Shown: one piece after another, positions 14,955 to 23,784 of the stretch | Layout of the letters: each line of letters begins with the position of its first letter | How positions within the stretch are numbered: the stretch's first letter is position 1 | DNA from: an uncultured Prevotella sp. | GTDB lineage: Bacteria; Bacteroidota; Bacteroidia; Bacteroidales; Bacteroidaceae | NCBI GenBank assembly: GCA_900314935.1 | Contig: OMXE01000012.1 | Location: 39,592 to 103,591, forward strand | DNA length: 64,000 bases | Direction: 5' to 3' | Translations under genes and position numbers: made by a program | Notes under the pieces: generated by a model | Seen by the model: only the letters and a program-made list of their open reading frames with translations | Databases searched by the model: none | What the model was told of the DNA's origin: nothing

Positions 14955-15593
14955 ATGAAAGATTCCGTTTTGATTCTAAGTGGTGGTATGGATAGCACCA
15001 CCTTATTATATGATATGCGTGAGCGTATCGCCCTTGCCGTGTCGTTCGACTACGGTAGTAACCATAATGCGAAGGAGATTCCCTTTGCCCGTTGGCATTG
15101 TGAGCAGTTGGGCATCCGTCATATCGTGATTGAACTGGGTTTCATGCATCAGTATTTCAAGAGTTCCCTGCTGGAAGGGGCAGATGCGATACCCGAAGGA
15201 CAGTATGCTGACGATAATATCACCTCTACGGTCGTTCCCTTCCGTAATGGTATCATGCTCTCGATAGCAGCTGGTATAGCCGAGAGTAATGGGTTGAAGT
15301 ATGTGATGATGGCAAACCACGGAGGTGACCATACCGTCTATCCCGACTGTCGTCCGGCATTTGTGGAGGCGATGAGTGCAGCCACCAAGGCCGGTACGTT
15401 CCCCGGTATCGAGGTGCTTGCTCCCTATACGAACATCAGTAAGATTGATATTGCCAAGAAAGGAAAGGCGCTGGGAATAGACTACTCCAAGACGTGGAGT
15501 TGCTATAAGGGTGGTGATGAGCCTTGTGGGAAGTGTGCCACCTGTATTGAACGCGAAGAAGCGTTGAGAGAGGCAGGAATTATTATAAATTGA
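14955..15593 (+). CDS. queC: 7-cyano-7-deazaguanine synthase
   Basis: 212 residues. The PP-loop SGGMDSTTLL is at 9-18, the central VPFRNGIMLSIAAGIAE is typical of QueC, and the C-terminal zinc site is CYKGGDEPCGKCATCIER. It converts 7-carboxy-7-deazaguanine to preQ0 with ATP and ammonia in queuosine synthesis. No other que genes are adjacent, so it is a stand-alone gene here. Its stop codon lies in a heptamer repeat (15590-15617). Confidence 0.96.
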   Translation: MKDSVLILSGGMDSTTLLYDMRERIALAVSFDYGSNHNAKEIPFARWHCEQLGIRHIVIELGFMHQYFKSSLLEGADAIPEGQYADDNITSTVVPFRNGIMLSIAAGIAESNGLKYVMMANHGGDHTVYPDCRPAFVEAMSAATKAGTFPGIEVLAPYTNISKIDIAKKGKALGIDYSKTWSCYKGGDEPCGKCATCIEREEALREAGIIIN

Positions 15594-15617
15594 TAATTTA
15601 CAATTGACAATTGAGAA
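15590..15617 (+). repeat. Heptanucleotide repeat on the queC stop codon
   Basis: Units TTGATAA, TTTACAA, TTGACAA, TTGAGAA (15590-15617). The queC stop TGA (15591-15593) is in the first unit, and further TGA triplets follow in shifted frames. Confidence 0.88.
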
Positions 15618-15646
15618 TACGATAACATAATAAAAACAATTGACTA

Positions 15647-18265
15647 ATGAAAAGGTTTCTATTTTCGTTGATCATGATATGCGTGGTAAGCATACATGTA
15701 TCTGCACAGTCATATCCTTATCAGAACCCCAACCTGAGTGCCAGGGAAAGGGCTAAAGATCTGTGCTCACGTCTGACCCTTGAAGAGAAGGCACAGCTGA
15801 TGCTCGACGAGAGTCCGGCCATTCCTCGTATGGGTATCAAGAAGTTTTTTTGGTGGAGCGAGTCCCTTCATGGTGCTGCGAACATGGATCACGTAACGGT
15901 ATTCCCTGAGCCTATTGCCATGGCAGCATCGTTTAATCCTTCCTTATTATATAAGGTGTTCGACATCGCTTCCACGGAGTTCCGGGCACAGTATAACGAA
16001 CGCATGTATCGTGGTTCGGGCGAGGACGAGAAATTCCACAGTCTGAGTGTCTGGACACCGAATGTGAATATCTTCCGTGACCCGCGTTGGGGCAGGGGAC
16101 AGGAGACCTATGGTGAAGATCCTTACCTGACCTCCGTGATGGGTACACAGGTGGTGAAGGGCTTACAGGGTCCTGAAGATGCGAAGTACCGTAAGCTGTG
16201 GGCTTGTGCTAAGCATTATGCCGTGCACAGCGGACCCGAATACACCCGTCATACAGCCAATCTCACGAATGTTTCCCCAAGGGATATGTGGGAAACGTAC
16301 ATGCCTGCCTTCAAGACCTTGGTGCAGGATGCGAAGGTGCGTGAGGTGATGTGTGCCTACCAGCGTCTTGACGATGATCCGTGCTGCGGTTCCCAGCGGT
16401 TGTTGCAGACCATCCTCCGCGATGAGTGGGGATTCCAGTATCTGGTGGTGAGCGACTGTGGTGCCGTGAGCGATTTCTATGAGTCGCATAAGTCATCTTC
16501 CTCACCCGTACATGCTTCTGCCAAAGCTACCATTGCTGGTACCGACGTGGAGTGTGGTTTTGGGTATGCTTACAAGAGCATTCCTGAAGCCGTGCGTCGT
16601 GGCTTTATCACCGAAGAGGAAGTGGATAAGCATGTGATCCGTTTGTTGGAAGGTCGTTTCGACCTCGGTGAGATGGACGATCCTTCGCTGGTGGAGTGGT
16701 CGAAGATTCCTTACTCGAAGATGTCGTGCAAGGAACATGCCCAGACAGCCGTCGATATGGCCCGTCAGACCATCGTGCTCCTGCAGAACAAGAATGATAT
16801 CCTCCCCCTGAAGAAGAATGGTGAGAAGATCGCCGTGATTGGTCCTAATGCCGACAATGCCCCTATGATGTGGGGTAACTACAACGGTATGCCGAACCAT
16901 ACCGTCACCATTCTCGACGGAATCAAGAGCAAACTTAATATAAAAAGTTCAAAGTTAAATGTTCAAAGTTCAAAGTTGTTCTATCATCCCGGGTGCGACC
17001 TGACCTACGACAAGGTGTTCGACTGTCTGATGGGCACCCAATGCTCCTTCCAAGGAAAGAAGGGTGTGAAGGGTACGTTCTGGAACAACCGTAAGATGGA
17101 AGGCAAGCCTGTCACTACCCAGTACTACACCACACCGTTGGCTGTCACCACGGCAGGTATGCATAATTTCGCCCCTGGGGTGCAGTTAGAGGATTTCTCC
17201 GCCAAGTACGAAACGGTGTTCACCCCGAAAGAGAGTGGAGAATATGTGGTGAACGTGGAAGGCTGCGGTCATTTTGAACTCTATATCGACGGAGAGCAGA
17301 AATTCATGCATCATATCTGGCGCACTACGCCTAACCGTGTGACCATCCAGGCAGAGAAGGGAAAGAGCTATAACATCGAAGTACGCTTCTCGCATGTCCA
17401 CACCTATAACGCCAACCTGAAGATTAACATCGCCAAGGAACAGTCTATCGACTACCAGCAGGTAATCGCTCAGCTGAAGGGGATCGACAAGGTGATCTTC
17501 GTGGGAGGTATCTCTGCTGCCCTCGAAGGGGAGGAGATGCCCGTGGATATCGAAGGCTTCAAGGGTGGCGACCGCACGAACATCGAACTACCGAAGGTGC
17601 AGCGCGACTTCCTCAAGGCACTCAAGGAGGCTGGTAAGCAGGTAATCTTCGTGAACTGCTCCGGCTCATGTATTGCCCTGGAGCCCGAGGCTGAGAACTG
17701 CGAGGCCATCGTACAGGCTTGGTATGCCGGTCAGGAGGGTGGTACAGCCATTGCCGACGTGCTCTTCGGCGACTATAACCCCAGCGGTAAGCTGCCCGTG
17801 ACCTTCTATAAGAACAGTAAGCAGCTGCCCGACTACGAGGACTACTCCATGAAGGGCCGTACCTACCGTTATTTCAACGATCCGCTCTTTGCCTTCGGTT
17901 ATGGCTTGAGCTATACCACTTTCGCTATCGACAATCCCCAGCTCACTATCGACAATGCAGGTAACGGTAAGCTTTCTGTGGATGTGGCCAATACAGGTAA
18001 GCGAGATGGTACCGAAGTGGTGCAGCTGTATATCCGTGATCTTTCAGATGCCGAAGGACCGAGCAAGTCGCTCCGTGGTTTCCAGCGGGTGAACGTGAAG
18101 GCAGGACAGAAAGCTACTGCAACCATAGCGCTTACACCGAAGAGTTTTGAGTTCTGGGATGCCGAGAGCAATACCATGCGCACCAAACCTGGGCGGTATG
18201 AGATTCTCTACGGAAGCAGTTCACAGGACAAGGATCTGAAGCGTCAGACCATCACCATCCAATAG
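15647..18265 (+). CDS. GH3-family beta-glycosidase (xylosidase/glucosidase type) with PA14 insert
   Basis: 872 residues with a signal peptide (about 1-20). The GH3 N-terminal barrel carries WWSESLHG and the catalytic nucleophile Asp270 in VVSDCGAV. The second GH3 domain is interrupted by a PA14-like beta domain (about 465-590, GTFWNNRKM to YNIEVRFSH), and a fibronectin-III-like C-terminal domain follows. It is similar in layout to xylan 1,4-beta-xylosidases. Residues 434-443 (SSKLNVQSSK) are encoded by a heptamer repeat (16946-16973) inserted in frame just before the FYHPGCDL segment. Followed 20 bp later by a GH43 gene, so it probably acts in hemicellulose breakdown. Confidence 0.92.
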   Translation: MKRFLFSLIMICVVSIHVSAQSYPYQNPNLSARERAKDLCSRLTLEEKAQLMLDESPAIPRMGIKKFFWWSESLHGAANMDHVTVFPEPIAMAASFNPSLLYKVFDIASTEFRAQYNERMYRGSGEDEKFHSLSVWTPNVNIFRDPRWGRGQETYGEDPYLTSVMGTQVVKGLQGPEDAKYRKLWACAKHYAVHSGPEYTRHTANLTNVSPRDMWETYMPAFKTLVQDAKVREVMCAYQRLDDDPCCGSQRLLQTILRDEWGFQYLVVSDCGAVSDFYESHKSSSSPVHASAKATIAGTDVECGFGYAYKSIPEAVRRGFITEEEVDKHVIRLLEGRFDLGEMDDPSLVEWSKIPYSKMSCKEHAQTAVDMARQTIVLLQNKNDILPLKKNGEKIAVIGPNADNAPMMWGNYNGMPNHTVTILDGIKSKLNIKSSKLNVQSSKLFYHPGCDLTYDKVFDCLMGTQCSFQGKKGVKGTFWNNRKMEGKPVTTQYYTTPLAVTTAGMHNFAPGVQLEDFSAKYETVFTPKESGEYVVNVEGCGHFELYIDGEQKFMHHIWRTTPNRVTIQAEKGKSYNIEVRFSHVHTYNANLKINIAKEQSIDYQQVIAQLKGIDKVIFVGGISAALEGEEMPVDIEGFKGGDRTNIELPKVQRDFLKALKEAGKQVIFVNCSGSCIALEPEAENCEAIVQAWYAGQEGGTAIADVLFGDYNPSGKLPVTFYKNSKQLPDYEDYSMKGRTYRYFNDPLFAFGYGLSYTTFAIDNPQLTIDNAGNGKLSVDVANTGKRDGTEVVQLYIRDLSDAEGPSKSLRGFQRVNVKAGQKATATIALTPKSFEFWDAESNTMRTKPGRYEILYGSSSQDKDLKRQTITIQ
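16946..16973 (+). repeat. Heptanucleotide repeat inside the GH3 gene
   Basis: AGTTCAA, AGTTAAA, TGTTCAA, AGTTCAA (16946-16973). It reads through without a stop in the GH3 frame. The sequence type is that of intergenic repeats rather than of the surrounding GC-richer coding sequence. Confidence 0.85.
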
Positions 18266-18285
18266 ACACATTAACATCAAGCAAT

Positions 18286-19941
18286 ATGAAGAAAAGTATT
18301 TTTATTACCCTGTTCCTGGTTGTTGCCCTCGCAGCTGAAGCCCAGCCACGTCGGAATGCGCAGCCTCGTATCCTGTTACCTGCTGAGTTAGACAGCACAA
18401 GGATCCAGAACCCGATGCTGTGGGCCGATGTGCCCGATCCTGATATCATCCGCGTGGATGATACCTTCTATCTTGTCTCTACCACGATGCACCTGATGCC
18501 AGGAGCGCCGATCATGGCGTCGAAAGACCTTCGAAACTGGGAGACCATCGGTTATATCTTTGATAAGCTCACCGATTCACCGAAGTATGACCTGCTGGAA
18601 GGAACGGTCTATGGTCGTGGTCAGTGGGCCACCTCACTGAAATATCATAACGGAAAGTTCTATGCCTTGCTGGCACCCAACGAGCAGGGTGAGATGGGCG
18701 ATACCTATATCTTCTCTGCCGAGAAGGCTGAGGGTCCTTGGAAAATCGTTTCGAGAATGCGCCATTTCCATGACTGCTCCTTGTTCTTCGATGATGACAA
18801 CAGGGTGTATGTGATTTATGGCACAGGTGAGATGATGGAGCTGAAGCCCGACCTCTCTGATGTCATTGAAGGCACCTATCAGCATATCTTCCAGCGTGAG
18901 GCAGATGAGAACGGACTCCTGGAGGGTTCGCGTATGATCAAGCATAACGGAAAGTACTACCTGATGATGATCTCCCAGGCCAACGGTCCTGGACGGCATC
19001 GTCGTGAGGTATGTTACCGTGCAGACGATATTCACGGTCCGTACGAGAAGAACGTGATTCTGGAGAGTGAGTTCAGTACCTTTGGCTATGTAGGACAAGG
19101 TACGATTGTGGATACGAAAGACGGCGACTGGTATGGTATCATCTTCCAGGACCGCGGTGGTGTAGGACGAGTGCTTACGCTCTCTCCCTGTCGTTGGATT
19201 GATGGATGGCCGCTGATTGGTGACGAAAACGGAAAGGTGCCTTTGACCTTGCGTCCGCTGAAGAGTGGCGAACCCGAGACTACCATCGTGAAAGCTGATG
19301 ATTTCTCAGATTCCAAGCTCGGTCTGCACTGGCAATGGAACCACAATCCCATCGACAAGGCATGGTCGTTGACAGAACGTCCTGGCTTCCTGCGCTTAAA
19401 GACCAACCGTGTGGTGGAGAACCTCTACCTGGCTCCGAACACGTTGACACAGCGCATGGAGGGTCCGGCATGCAGTGCCTGTGTCCTGATAGACTATTCG
19501 CATATGAAGGATGGCGACTGTGCCGGTTTTGCGGTATTCAACAGCGACACCGGTTCGCTTACCTTGAAGAAAAGAGGAAAGAAGGTATATCTGGAGATGG
19601 AAGAGCTGTCGGCGCAGTTGTCCGATCGGGAGAAGGCTATCACCAAATACGACGAGAAGATGATATCGGGAGTTGCGCTCTCGTCTAAGTCATCCAAGGT
19701 TTGGCTGCGCATCGATGGTGACTTCAGTCCTGTTCAGCGTGGTGGTAAGGATGCGGCCAATTTCTACTATAGCATCGACGGTGAGAATTGGACACAGATC
19801 GGTACCAAGGACTACAAGATGCGCTTCGACTGGCGTCGTTTCTTCATGGGATCGAAGTACAGTATCTTCAACTATGCTACCAAGAAAGCGGGCGGCTACA
19901 TCGATGTGGATCGGTTTGATTATACTAGAGGTGAGAAGTGA
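18286..19941 (+). CDS. GH43-family glycosidase (xylosidase/arabinofuranosidase type)
   Basis: 551 residues with a signal peptide (about 1-20). The five-blade GH43 domain has the base Asp in WADVPDPDIIRVDD, the pKa-modulating Asp in HFHDCSLFFDD and the acid Glu in GLLEGSRM. A C-terminal beta-sandwich (about 330-545, DDFSDSKLGLHWQWNHNP onward) is of the GH43-associated type. It probably removes xylose or arabinose from side chains released with the preceding GH3 enzyme. The last residues, RGEK, and the stop are encoded by the start of the GAGGTGA repeat at 19928. Confidence 0.93.
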   Translation: MKKSIFITLFLVVALAAEAQPRRNAQPRILLPAELDSTRIQNPMLWADVPDPDIIRVDDTFYLVSTTMHLMPGAPIMASKDLRNWETIGYIFDKLTDSPKYDLLEGTVYGRGQWATSLKYHNGKFYALLAPNEQGEMGDTYIFSAEKAEGPWKIVSRMRHFHDCSLFFDDDNRVYVIYGTGEMMELKPDLSDVIEGTYQHIFQREADENGLLEGSRMIKHNGKYYLMMISQANGPGRHRREVCYRADDIHGPYEKNVILESEFSTFGYVGQGTIVDTKDGDWYGIIFQDRGGVGRVLTLSPCRWIDGWPLIGDENGKVPLTLRPLKSGEPETTIVKADDFSDSKLGLHWQWNHNPIDKAWSLTERPGFLRLKTNRVVENLYLAPNTLTQRMEGPACSACVLIDYSHMKDGDCAGFAVFNSDTGSLTLKKRGKKVYLEMEELSAQLSDREKAITKYDEKMISGVALSSKSSKVWLRIDGDFSPVQRGGKDAANFYYSIDGENWTQIGTKDYKMRFDWRRFFMGSKYSIFNYATKKAGGYIDVDRFDYTRGEK

Positions 19942-20040
19942 GAGGTGAGAAGTGAGAGGTGAGAAGTGAGAGGTGAGAGAATAGTATATGAGATTGTGGC
20001 ATTATGATGGTAATCTCTGACCTCTCACCTCTCACCTCTA
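19928..20040 (+). repeat. Palindromic heptamer repeat element, copy 1
   Basis: Seven heptamers alternate GAGGTGA and GAAGTGA (19928-19976). A core containing GAATAGTATATGAGAT and ATGGTAATCTC follows, then reverse-complement heptamers (TCTCACC type) to 20039. The element can fold into one long hairpin. A second copy in the same orientation is at 22125-22230; the two flank the BtuB-like gene exactly. The GH43 stop (19939-19941) is inside copy 1. Confidence 0.9.
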
Positions 20041-20049
20041 ATAATCCAT

Positions 20050-22125
20050 ATGAATAAATATAGAGAATTCAACAAGCGCGAAGCCCTGAAGTTTACGCAG
20101 TTCAGTAACAAGGGCTATGCACTCTTCTCTTGTCTGGGGAAGGTGGTACTTGTTGGTGTCCTCAGCGTCCCTACGCTCACTTATGCGAAGGCCGACGGCG
20201 TGAGTACAGATACCGACAAGGTGGATTCCACCACCTGGAAGACCAATAGGGAGGTAGTGCTCGATGGGGTCGAAGTAACCGGCTCGCGCGCTCCGCTTAC
20301 CTTAGGGCAAGCGGCGAGAATGGTAGTTGTACTGGACCGCGATCAGATTGCGCAGGCGCCAGTACAGAGTGTTAACGATTTGCTGAAATACGCCGTCGGC
20401 GTGGATGTCAGACAGCGGGCCCCATTGGGTGCGCAGACCGACATCAGTATCCGGGGAGGCACCTCAGAGCAAATTACCATCCTGCTCAACGGCATCAATA
20501 TCTGTGATCCCCAGACGGGACATAATGCCTTTGATCTTCCTGTTGACATCAGTGACATTGAGCGTATCGAAGTGCTGGAAGGACCGGCAGGGCGCGTCTT
20601 TGGCACTTCCTCTCTGCTGGGAGCTATCAATGTGGTGACGAAGATGCCTAAGCAGACCAGTGCCGATGTGCATGCTGAAGGGGGCTCCTTCGGCTATCTC
20701 TCATCGGGTGCACGAGGGAACTGGCTGTACGGCAAATGGAACAACCAAGTGAGCGGCAGCTATGCCCGTAGTGATGGCTACAGTCGTTCAAAGGATGGTG
20801 GTCTGAATGCTGGCTTCGAAGGCAGTAAGCTGTTCTACCAAGGACAGTATGAAGACGATGCCTTGCGGGTCAGCTGGCATGCGGGAGTCCGCACGAAAGG
20901 GTGGGGCAGCAGTACGTCGTACGCCACACCGAAATGGAAGGCTGATAACCAGTTTGAGCATACCGATAAGATATACACGGCCATTCAGGCAGAGACGAAG
21001 CAGGGCACCTTCCATTTCCATCCTTCCATTTATTGGAACCAGAGTCGTGATCGCTACGAAGGCTATCACGGTCAGCCGGATTTGATGAAGTATAATTATA
21101 ACAGGTCGAATGTCTGCGGAGTGAACCTGAACAGCTATTTCGACTGGGTTGGCGGGCGCACAGCCTTTGGTGCTGAGTTCCGCAATGAAGACCTGGTGAG
21201 CGGAAACCTCGGTGAGCCCTTGCATACACCCGTTCATATCCATGGTACCGACCGTGACTATACCCTCGGACTGAACCGTACGAACATGAGTTTCCATCTG
21301 GAGCATAACATCCTGTTACGGCAGTTCACGCTCTCTGCGGGCTTCATCGCTGTGAAGAACACGTGGAACGAGATGCCGTTCAAGGTTTATCCGGGTATAG
21401 ATATGAGCTATCGACTGGGGAACCATTGGAAGGTATATGCCTCTTATAACTCGTCGTTGCGCATGCCTTCGTTCACAGAACTGTACTATAGCGTAGGCGG
21501 TCATAAGGCCGACAAATACCTGAAACCCGAGGAACTGCATGCCGTGGAAGGCGGGGTGAAATACCTCTCGCGTGTGGTTACTGCCAGTGCCAGTGTGTTC
21601 CATCATCATAGCAGGAACATGATCGACTGGATTCTCGATACCTCCGTGACTGATCCGGTATGGGAAAGCGTGAACCATACGAAGGTGAACACCATGGGCA
21701 TTGAAACAGCCTGTGATATCCATTTCCATGAGTTGTGGCCATCCCAGCAGTTCCTGCAGTCGTTCCGCATAGCCTATACCTACCTGAATGAAGACAAGAA
21801 GGCTGGGGAGCATATCCAGTCGCAGTATTCCTTGGAGTATCTCCGTCACAAGCTGACGGCTTCTTTGCAACTGCATCTGATCTCGTATCTGGATATGGGC
21901 ATCAACTACCGTTTCCAGGACCGTGTGGGTAGCTATACCAATCTGGAGGGAGAAACCAAGAGCTACTCCCCCTATGGTATCACCGATGTGCGTCTGTCCT
22001 GGAACAATCCGCGCTATACCTTGTATGTAGAGGGTAACAATCTCTTCGACAAGACGTATGTGGATTACGGATTGGTGCCGCAGCCGGGACTTTGGATTAA
22101 TTCTGGCATAAAATGCTATTTTTAG
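20050..22125 (+). CDS. BtuB-like TonB-dependent outer-membrane receptor
   Basis: 691 residues. The long N-terminus ends in a secretion segment (about 28-50, VLVGVLSVPTLTYAKADG). The plug has VTGSRAP, SVNDLLKYAVGVDVRQRAP, ISIRGGTSEQITILLNGIN and DPQTGHNAFDLP, the pattern of Bacteroidales BtuB-like cobalamin receptors; a 22-strand barrel follows, ending GIKCYF. No cobalamin riboswitch was recognised in the 108-bp gap upstream, which is filled by the palindromic repeat, so B12 specificity is uncertain. The stop overlaps the second copy of that repeat. Confidence 0.87.
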   Translation: MNKYREFNKREALKFTQFSNKGYALFSCLGKVVLVGVLSVPTLTYAKADGVSTDTDKVDSTTWKTNREVVLDGVEVTGSRAPLTLGQAARMVVVLDRDQIAQAPVQSVNDLLKYAVGVDVRQRAPLGAQTDISIRGGTSEQITILLNGINICDPQTGHNAFDLPVDISDIERIEVLEGPAGRVFGTSSLLGAINVVTKMPKQTSADVHAEGGSFGYLSSGARGNWLYGKWNNQVSGSYARSDGYSRSKDGGLNAGFEGSKLFYQGQYEDDALRVSWHAGVRTKGWGSSTSYATPKWKADNQFEHTDKIYTAIQAETKQGTFHFHPSIYWNQSRDRYEGYHGQPDLMKYNYNRSNVCGVNLNSYFDWVGGRTAFGAEFRNEDLVSGNLGEPLHTPVHIHGTDRDYTLGLNRTNMSFHLEHNILLRQFTLSAGFIAVKNTWNEMPFKVYPGIDMSYRLGNHWKVYASYNSSLRMPSFTELYYSVGGHKADKYLKPEELHAVEGGVKYLSRVVTASASVFHHHSRNMIDWILDTSVTDPVWESVNHTKVNTMGIETACDIHFHELWPSQQFLQSFRIAYTYLNEDKKAGEHIQSQYSLEYLRHKLTASLQLHLISYLDMGINYRFQDRVGSYTNLEGETKSYSPYGITDVRLSWNNPRYTLYVEGNNLFDKTYVDYGLVPQPGLWINSGIKCYF

Positions 22126-22230
22126 AGGTGAGAAGTGAGAGGTTAGAGGTGAGAGAATAGTATTTGAGATGATGGCAATATGAACTATATGGTAATCTCT
22201 CACCTCTCACTTCTCACCCCTCACCTCTTA
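22125..22230. repeat. Palindromic heptamer repeat element, copy 2, between convergent genes
   Basis: GAGGTGA, GAAGTGA, GAGGTTA, GAGGTGA (22125-22152), a core GAATAGTATTTGAGAT to ATGGTAATCTC, then TCTCACC-type units to 22230. It overlaps the stop of the BtuB-like gene and ends 5 bp from the radA stop, so it could terminate both transcripts. Confidence 0.9.
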
Positions 22231-22234
22231 TTAT

Positions 22235-23644
22235 CTACCCAAACAACTCCCTAAGTGCCTCTTCCACTTTCCGGACTGGATGCAGTTCAATCTTGAACTT
22301 CTTTGTGTTCAGTCCGGAAAGATTATGTTTGGGGATGATCATGTGCTGGAAGCCCAGTTTCTCGGCTTCAGCGATGCGCTGCTCGATGCGGTTGACCGGT
22401 CGTACCTCCCCGCTCAGTCCTACCTCTCCTGCCATACACCATCCTGATTCAATGGGAGTATCAACATTACTCGATAACACAGCAGCAATAACACTCAGAT
22501 CCATGGCGAGGTCGGTCACCCTTAAACCACCGGCGATATTGATAAACACATCCTTTTGCATCAGTTTGAAGCCCACGCGCTTCTCCAACACTGCCAACAG
22601 CATGTTCAGTCGGCGTTGGTCGAACCCGGTAGCTGAACGCTGGGGCGTACCATAGGCAGCAGAGGAAACCAAGGCCTGGGTCTCTACAAGGAACGGACGG
22701 ATGCCCTCAATAGCTGAAGAGATGGCAATACCACTCAGTCCGTCGTGATCCTGTGTCAGCAACAGCTCTGATGGATTACTCACCTGACGGAGGCCGCTTT
22801 CCTGCATCTCGTAGATGCCTAATTCCGATGTGCTGCCAAAGCGGTTCTTGATGCTTCGCAGGATGCGGTACATATAATGCTGGTCGCCTTCAAACTGGAT
22901 GACAGTATCTACGATATGCTCTAAGATCTTCGGTCCTGCCAGTGTTCCTTCCTTGGTGATATGACCGATCAGGATGACGGGCACACCACTCGACTTGGCA
23001 AAGCGGAGCAGGGCAGAGGCACATTCGCGTACCTGAGAGATGCTTCCCGGTGAGCTCTCCACATCCTCGGTGGAGATGGTCTGAATGGAGTCAATCACCA
23101 CCAGTTCGGGCTGCACCTCTTTGATATGGTCGAAGATGGCTTCAAGGGAGTTCTCACATAATATGAGGAAGTTCTCCGGTGGAGTGAGGAGTGAGGAGTG
23201 AGGAGTGTGGAGGATTCGCTCTGCGCGCATTTTAAGCTGGTGTGCACTCTCCTCACCGCTTACATACAACACCTTTTTCTCGGGCATGCGGAGGGCGGTC
23301 TGCAACGAAAGGGTACTCTTACCGATGCCTGGCTCACCGCCAAGAAGGACGATGCTGCCAGGAACCAATCCGCCCCCTAACACGCGGTTCAGCTCATCAT
23401 CATGCATATCAACTCTTGGTTCATCTTTCGCAGATATCTCTCTGAGTCGCAACACCTTGGCCGCATTTCCACCTCTATTGGATATTGTCCCGCTACCGAA
23501 ACTTCCTCTTCCTTTGGAGGGGGATGAGGGTACGCTGATCTCCTTGAAGGTGTTCCATTGTCCGCAGGCCGGACACTTCCCGATCCACTTCGCTGATTCC
23601 TGTCCGCAGTTCTCGCAGACGTATGCTATCTTGTCTTTTGCCAT
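22235..23644 (-). CDS. radA: DNA repair protein RadA
   Basis: 469 residues from ATG 23644. The 17 extra codons of the longer frame lack radA character; MAKDKIAYVCENCG is the usual start. Order: C4 zinc finger (CENCG/CPACG), RecA-like core with Walker A GGEPGIGKST, the RadA motif KNRFGST, and a Lon-like C-terminal domain (AGEVGLSGEVRPV). RadA drives branch migration in recombination repair. Two in-frame low-complexity inserts stand out: residues about 38-49 (PSSPSKGRGSF) from a GC-rich stem-loop repeat and about 146-155 (LHTPHSSLLTPP) from GGAGTGA heptamers. Confidence 0.96.
   Translation of the reverse strand: MAKDKIAYVCENCGQESAKWIGKCPACGQWNTFKEISVPSSPSKGRGSFGSGTISNRGGNAAKVLRLREISAKDEPRVDMHDDELNRVLGGGLVPGSIVLLGGEPGIGKSTLSLQTALRMPEKKVLYVSGEESAHQLKMRAERILHTPHSSLLTPPENFLILCENSLEAIFDHIKEVQPELVVIDSIQTISTEDVESSPGSISQVRECASALLRFAKSSGVPVILIGHITKEGTLAGPKILEHIVDTVIQFEGDQHYMYRILRSIKNRFGSTSELGIYEMQESGLRQVSNPSELLLTQDHDGLSGIAISSAIEGIRPFLVETQALVSSAAYGTPQRSATGFDQRRLNMLLAVLEKRVGFKLMQKDVFINIAGGLRVTDLAMDLSVIAAVLSSNVDTPIESGWCMAGEVGLSGEVRPVNRIEQRIAEAEKLGFQHMIIPKHNLSGLNTKKFKIELHPVRKVEEALRELFG
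23181..23208. repeat. Heptanucleotide repeat inside radA
   Basis: GGAGTGA three times, then GGAGTGT (23181-23208). It reads HTPHSSLLTP on the radA strand, in frame, between the conserved core motifs. Confidence 0.88.
23500..23532 (-). repeat. GC-rich stem-loop repeat inside radA
   Basis: On the minus strand ACCCTCATCCCCCTCC, AAA, GGAAGAGGAAGTT matches the family seen at 8797, 9112, 32190 and 32677. It encodes VPSSPSKGRGSF just after the zinc finger. Confidence 0.7.
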
Positions 23645-23754
23645 GTCTCTCAATTGTTTCTGCAAAAATACAAAAAAAACTGAAATACGCTCCACGAATC
23701 ATACTAATTTTACGAATTCTTTTGTCAGTACTTTCGTAATACAAAATAAATGAT

Positions 23755-23762
23755 TACTTTTG
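23755..23762 (+). promoter_or_regulatory. Promoter -7 box of the binding lipoprotein gene
   Basis: TACTTTTG (23755-23762) fits TAnnTTTG, with TTTC about 20 bp upstream. The leader to ATG 23785 is about 20 nt. Confidence 0.55.
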
Positions 23763-23784
23763 CATCGCCCTTAAAGGTTATGCA

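Noticed and set aside
19942-20049. Cobalamin riboswitch upstream of the BtuB-like gene
   Set aside because: The gap is only 108 bp and is fully explained by the palindromic heptamer element; no B12-box-like sequence was seen.
23645-23695. Longer start for radA at 23695
   Set aside because: The extra 17 residues are hydrophobic and unlike RadA; the standard MAKDKIAYVCENCG start is at 23644.
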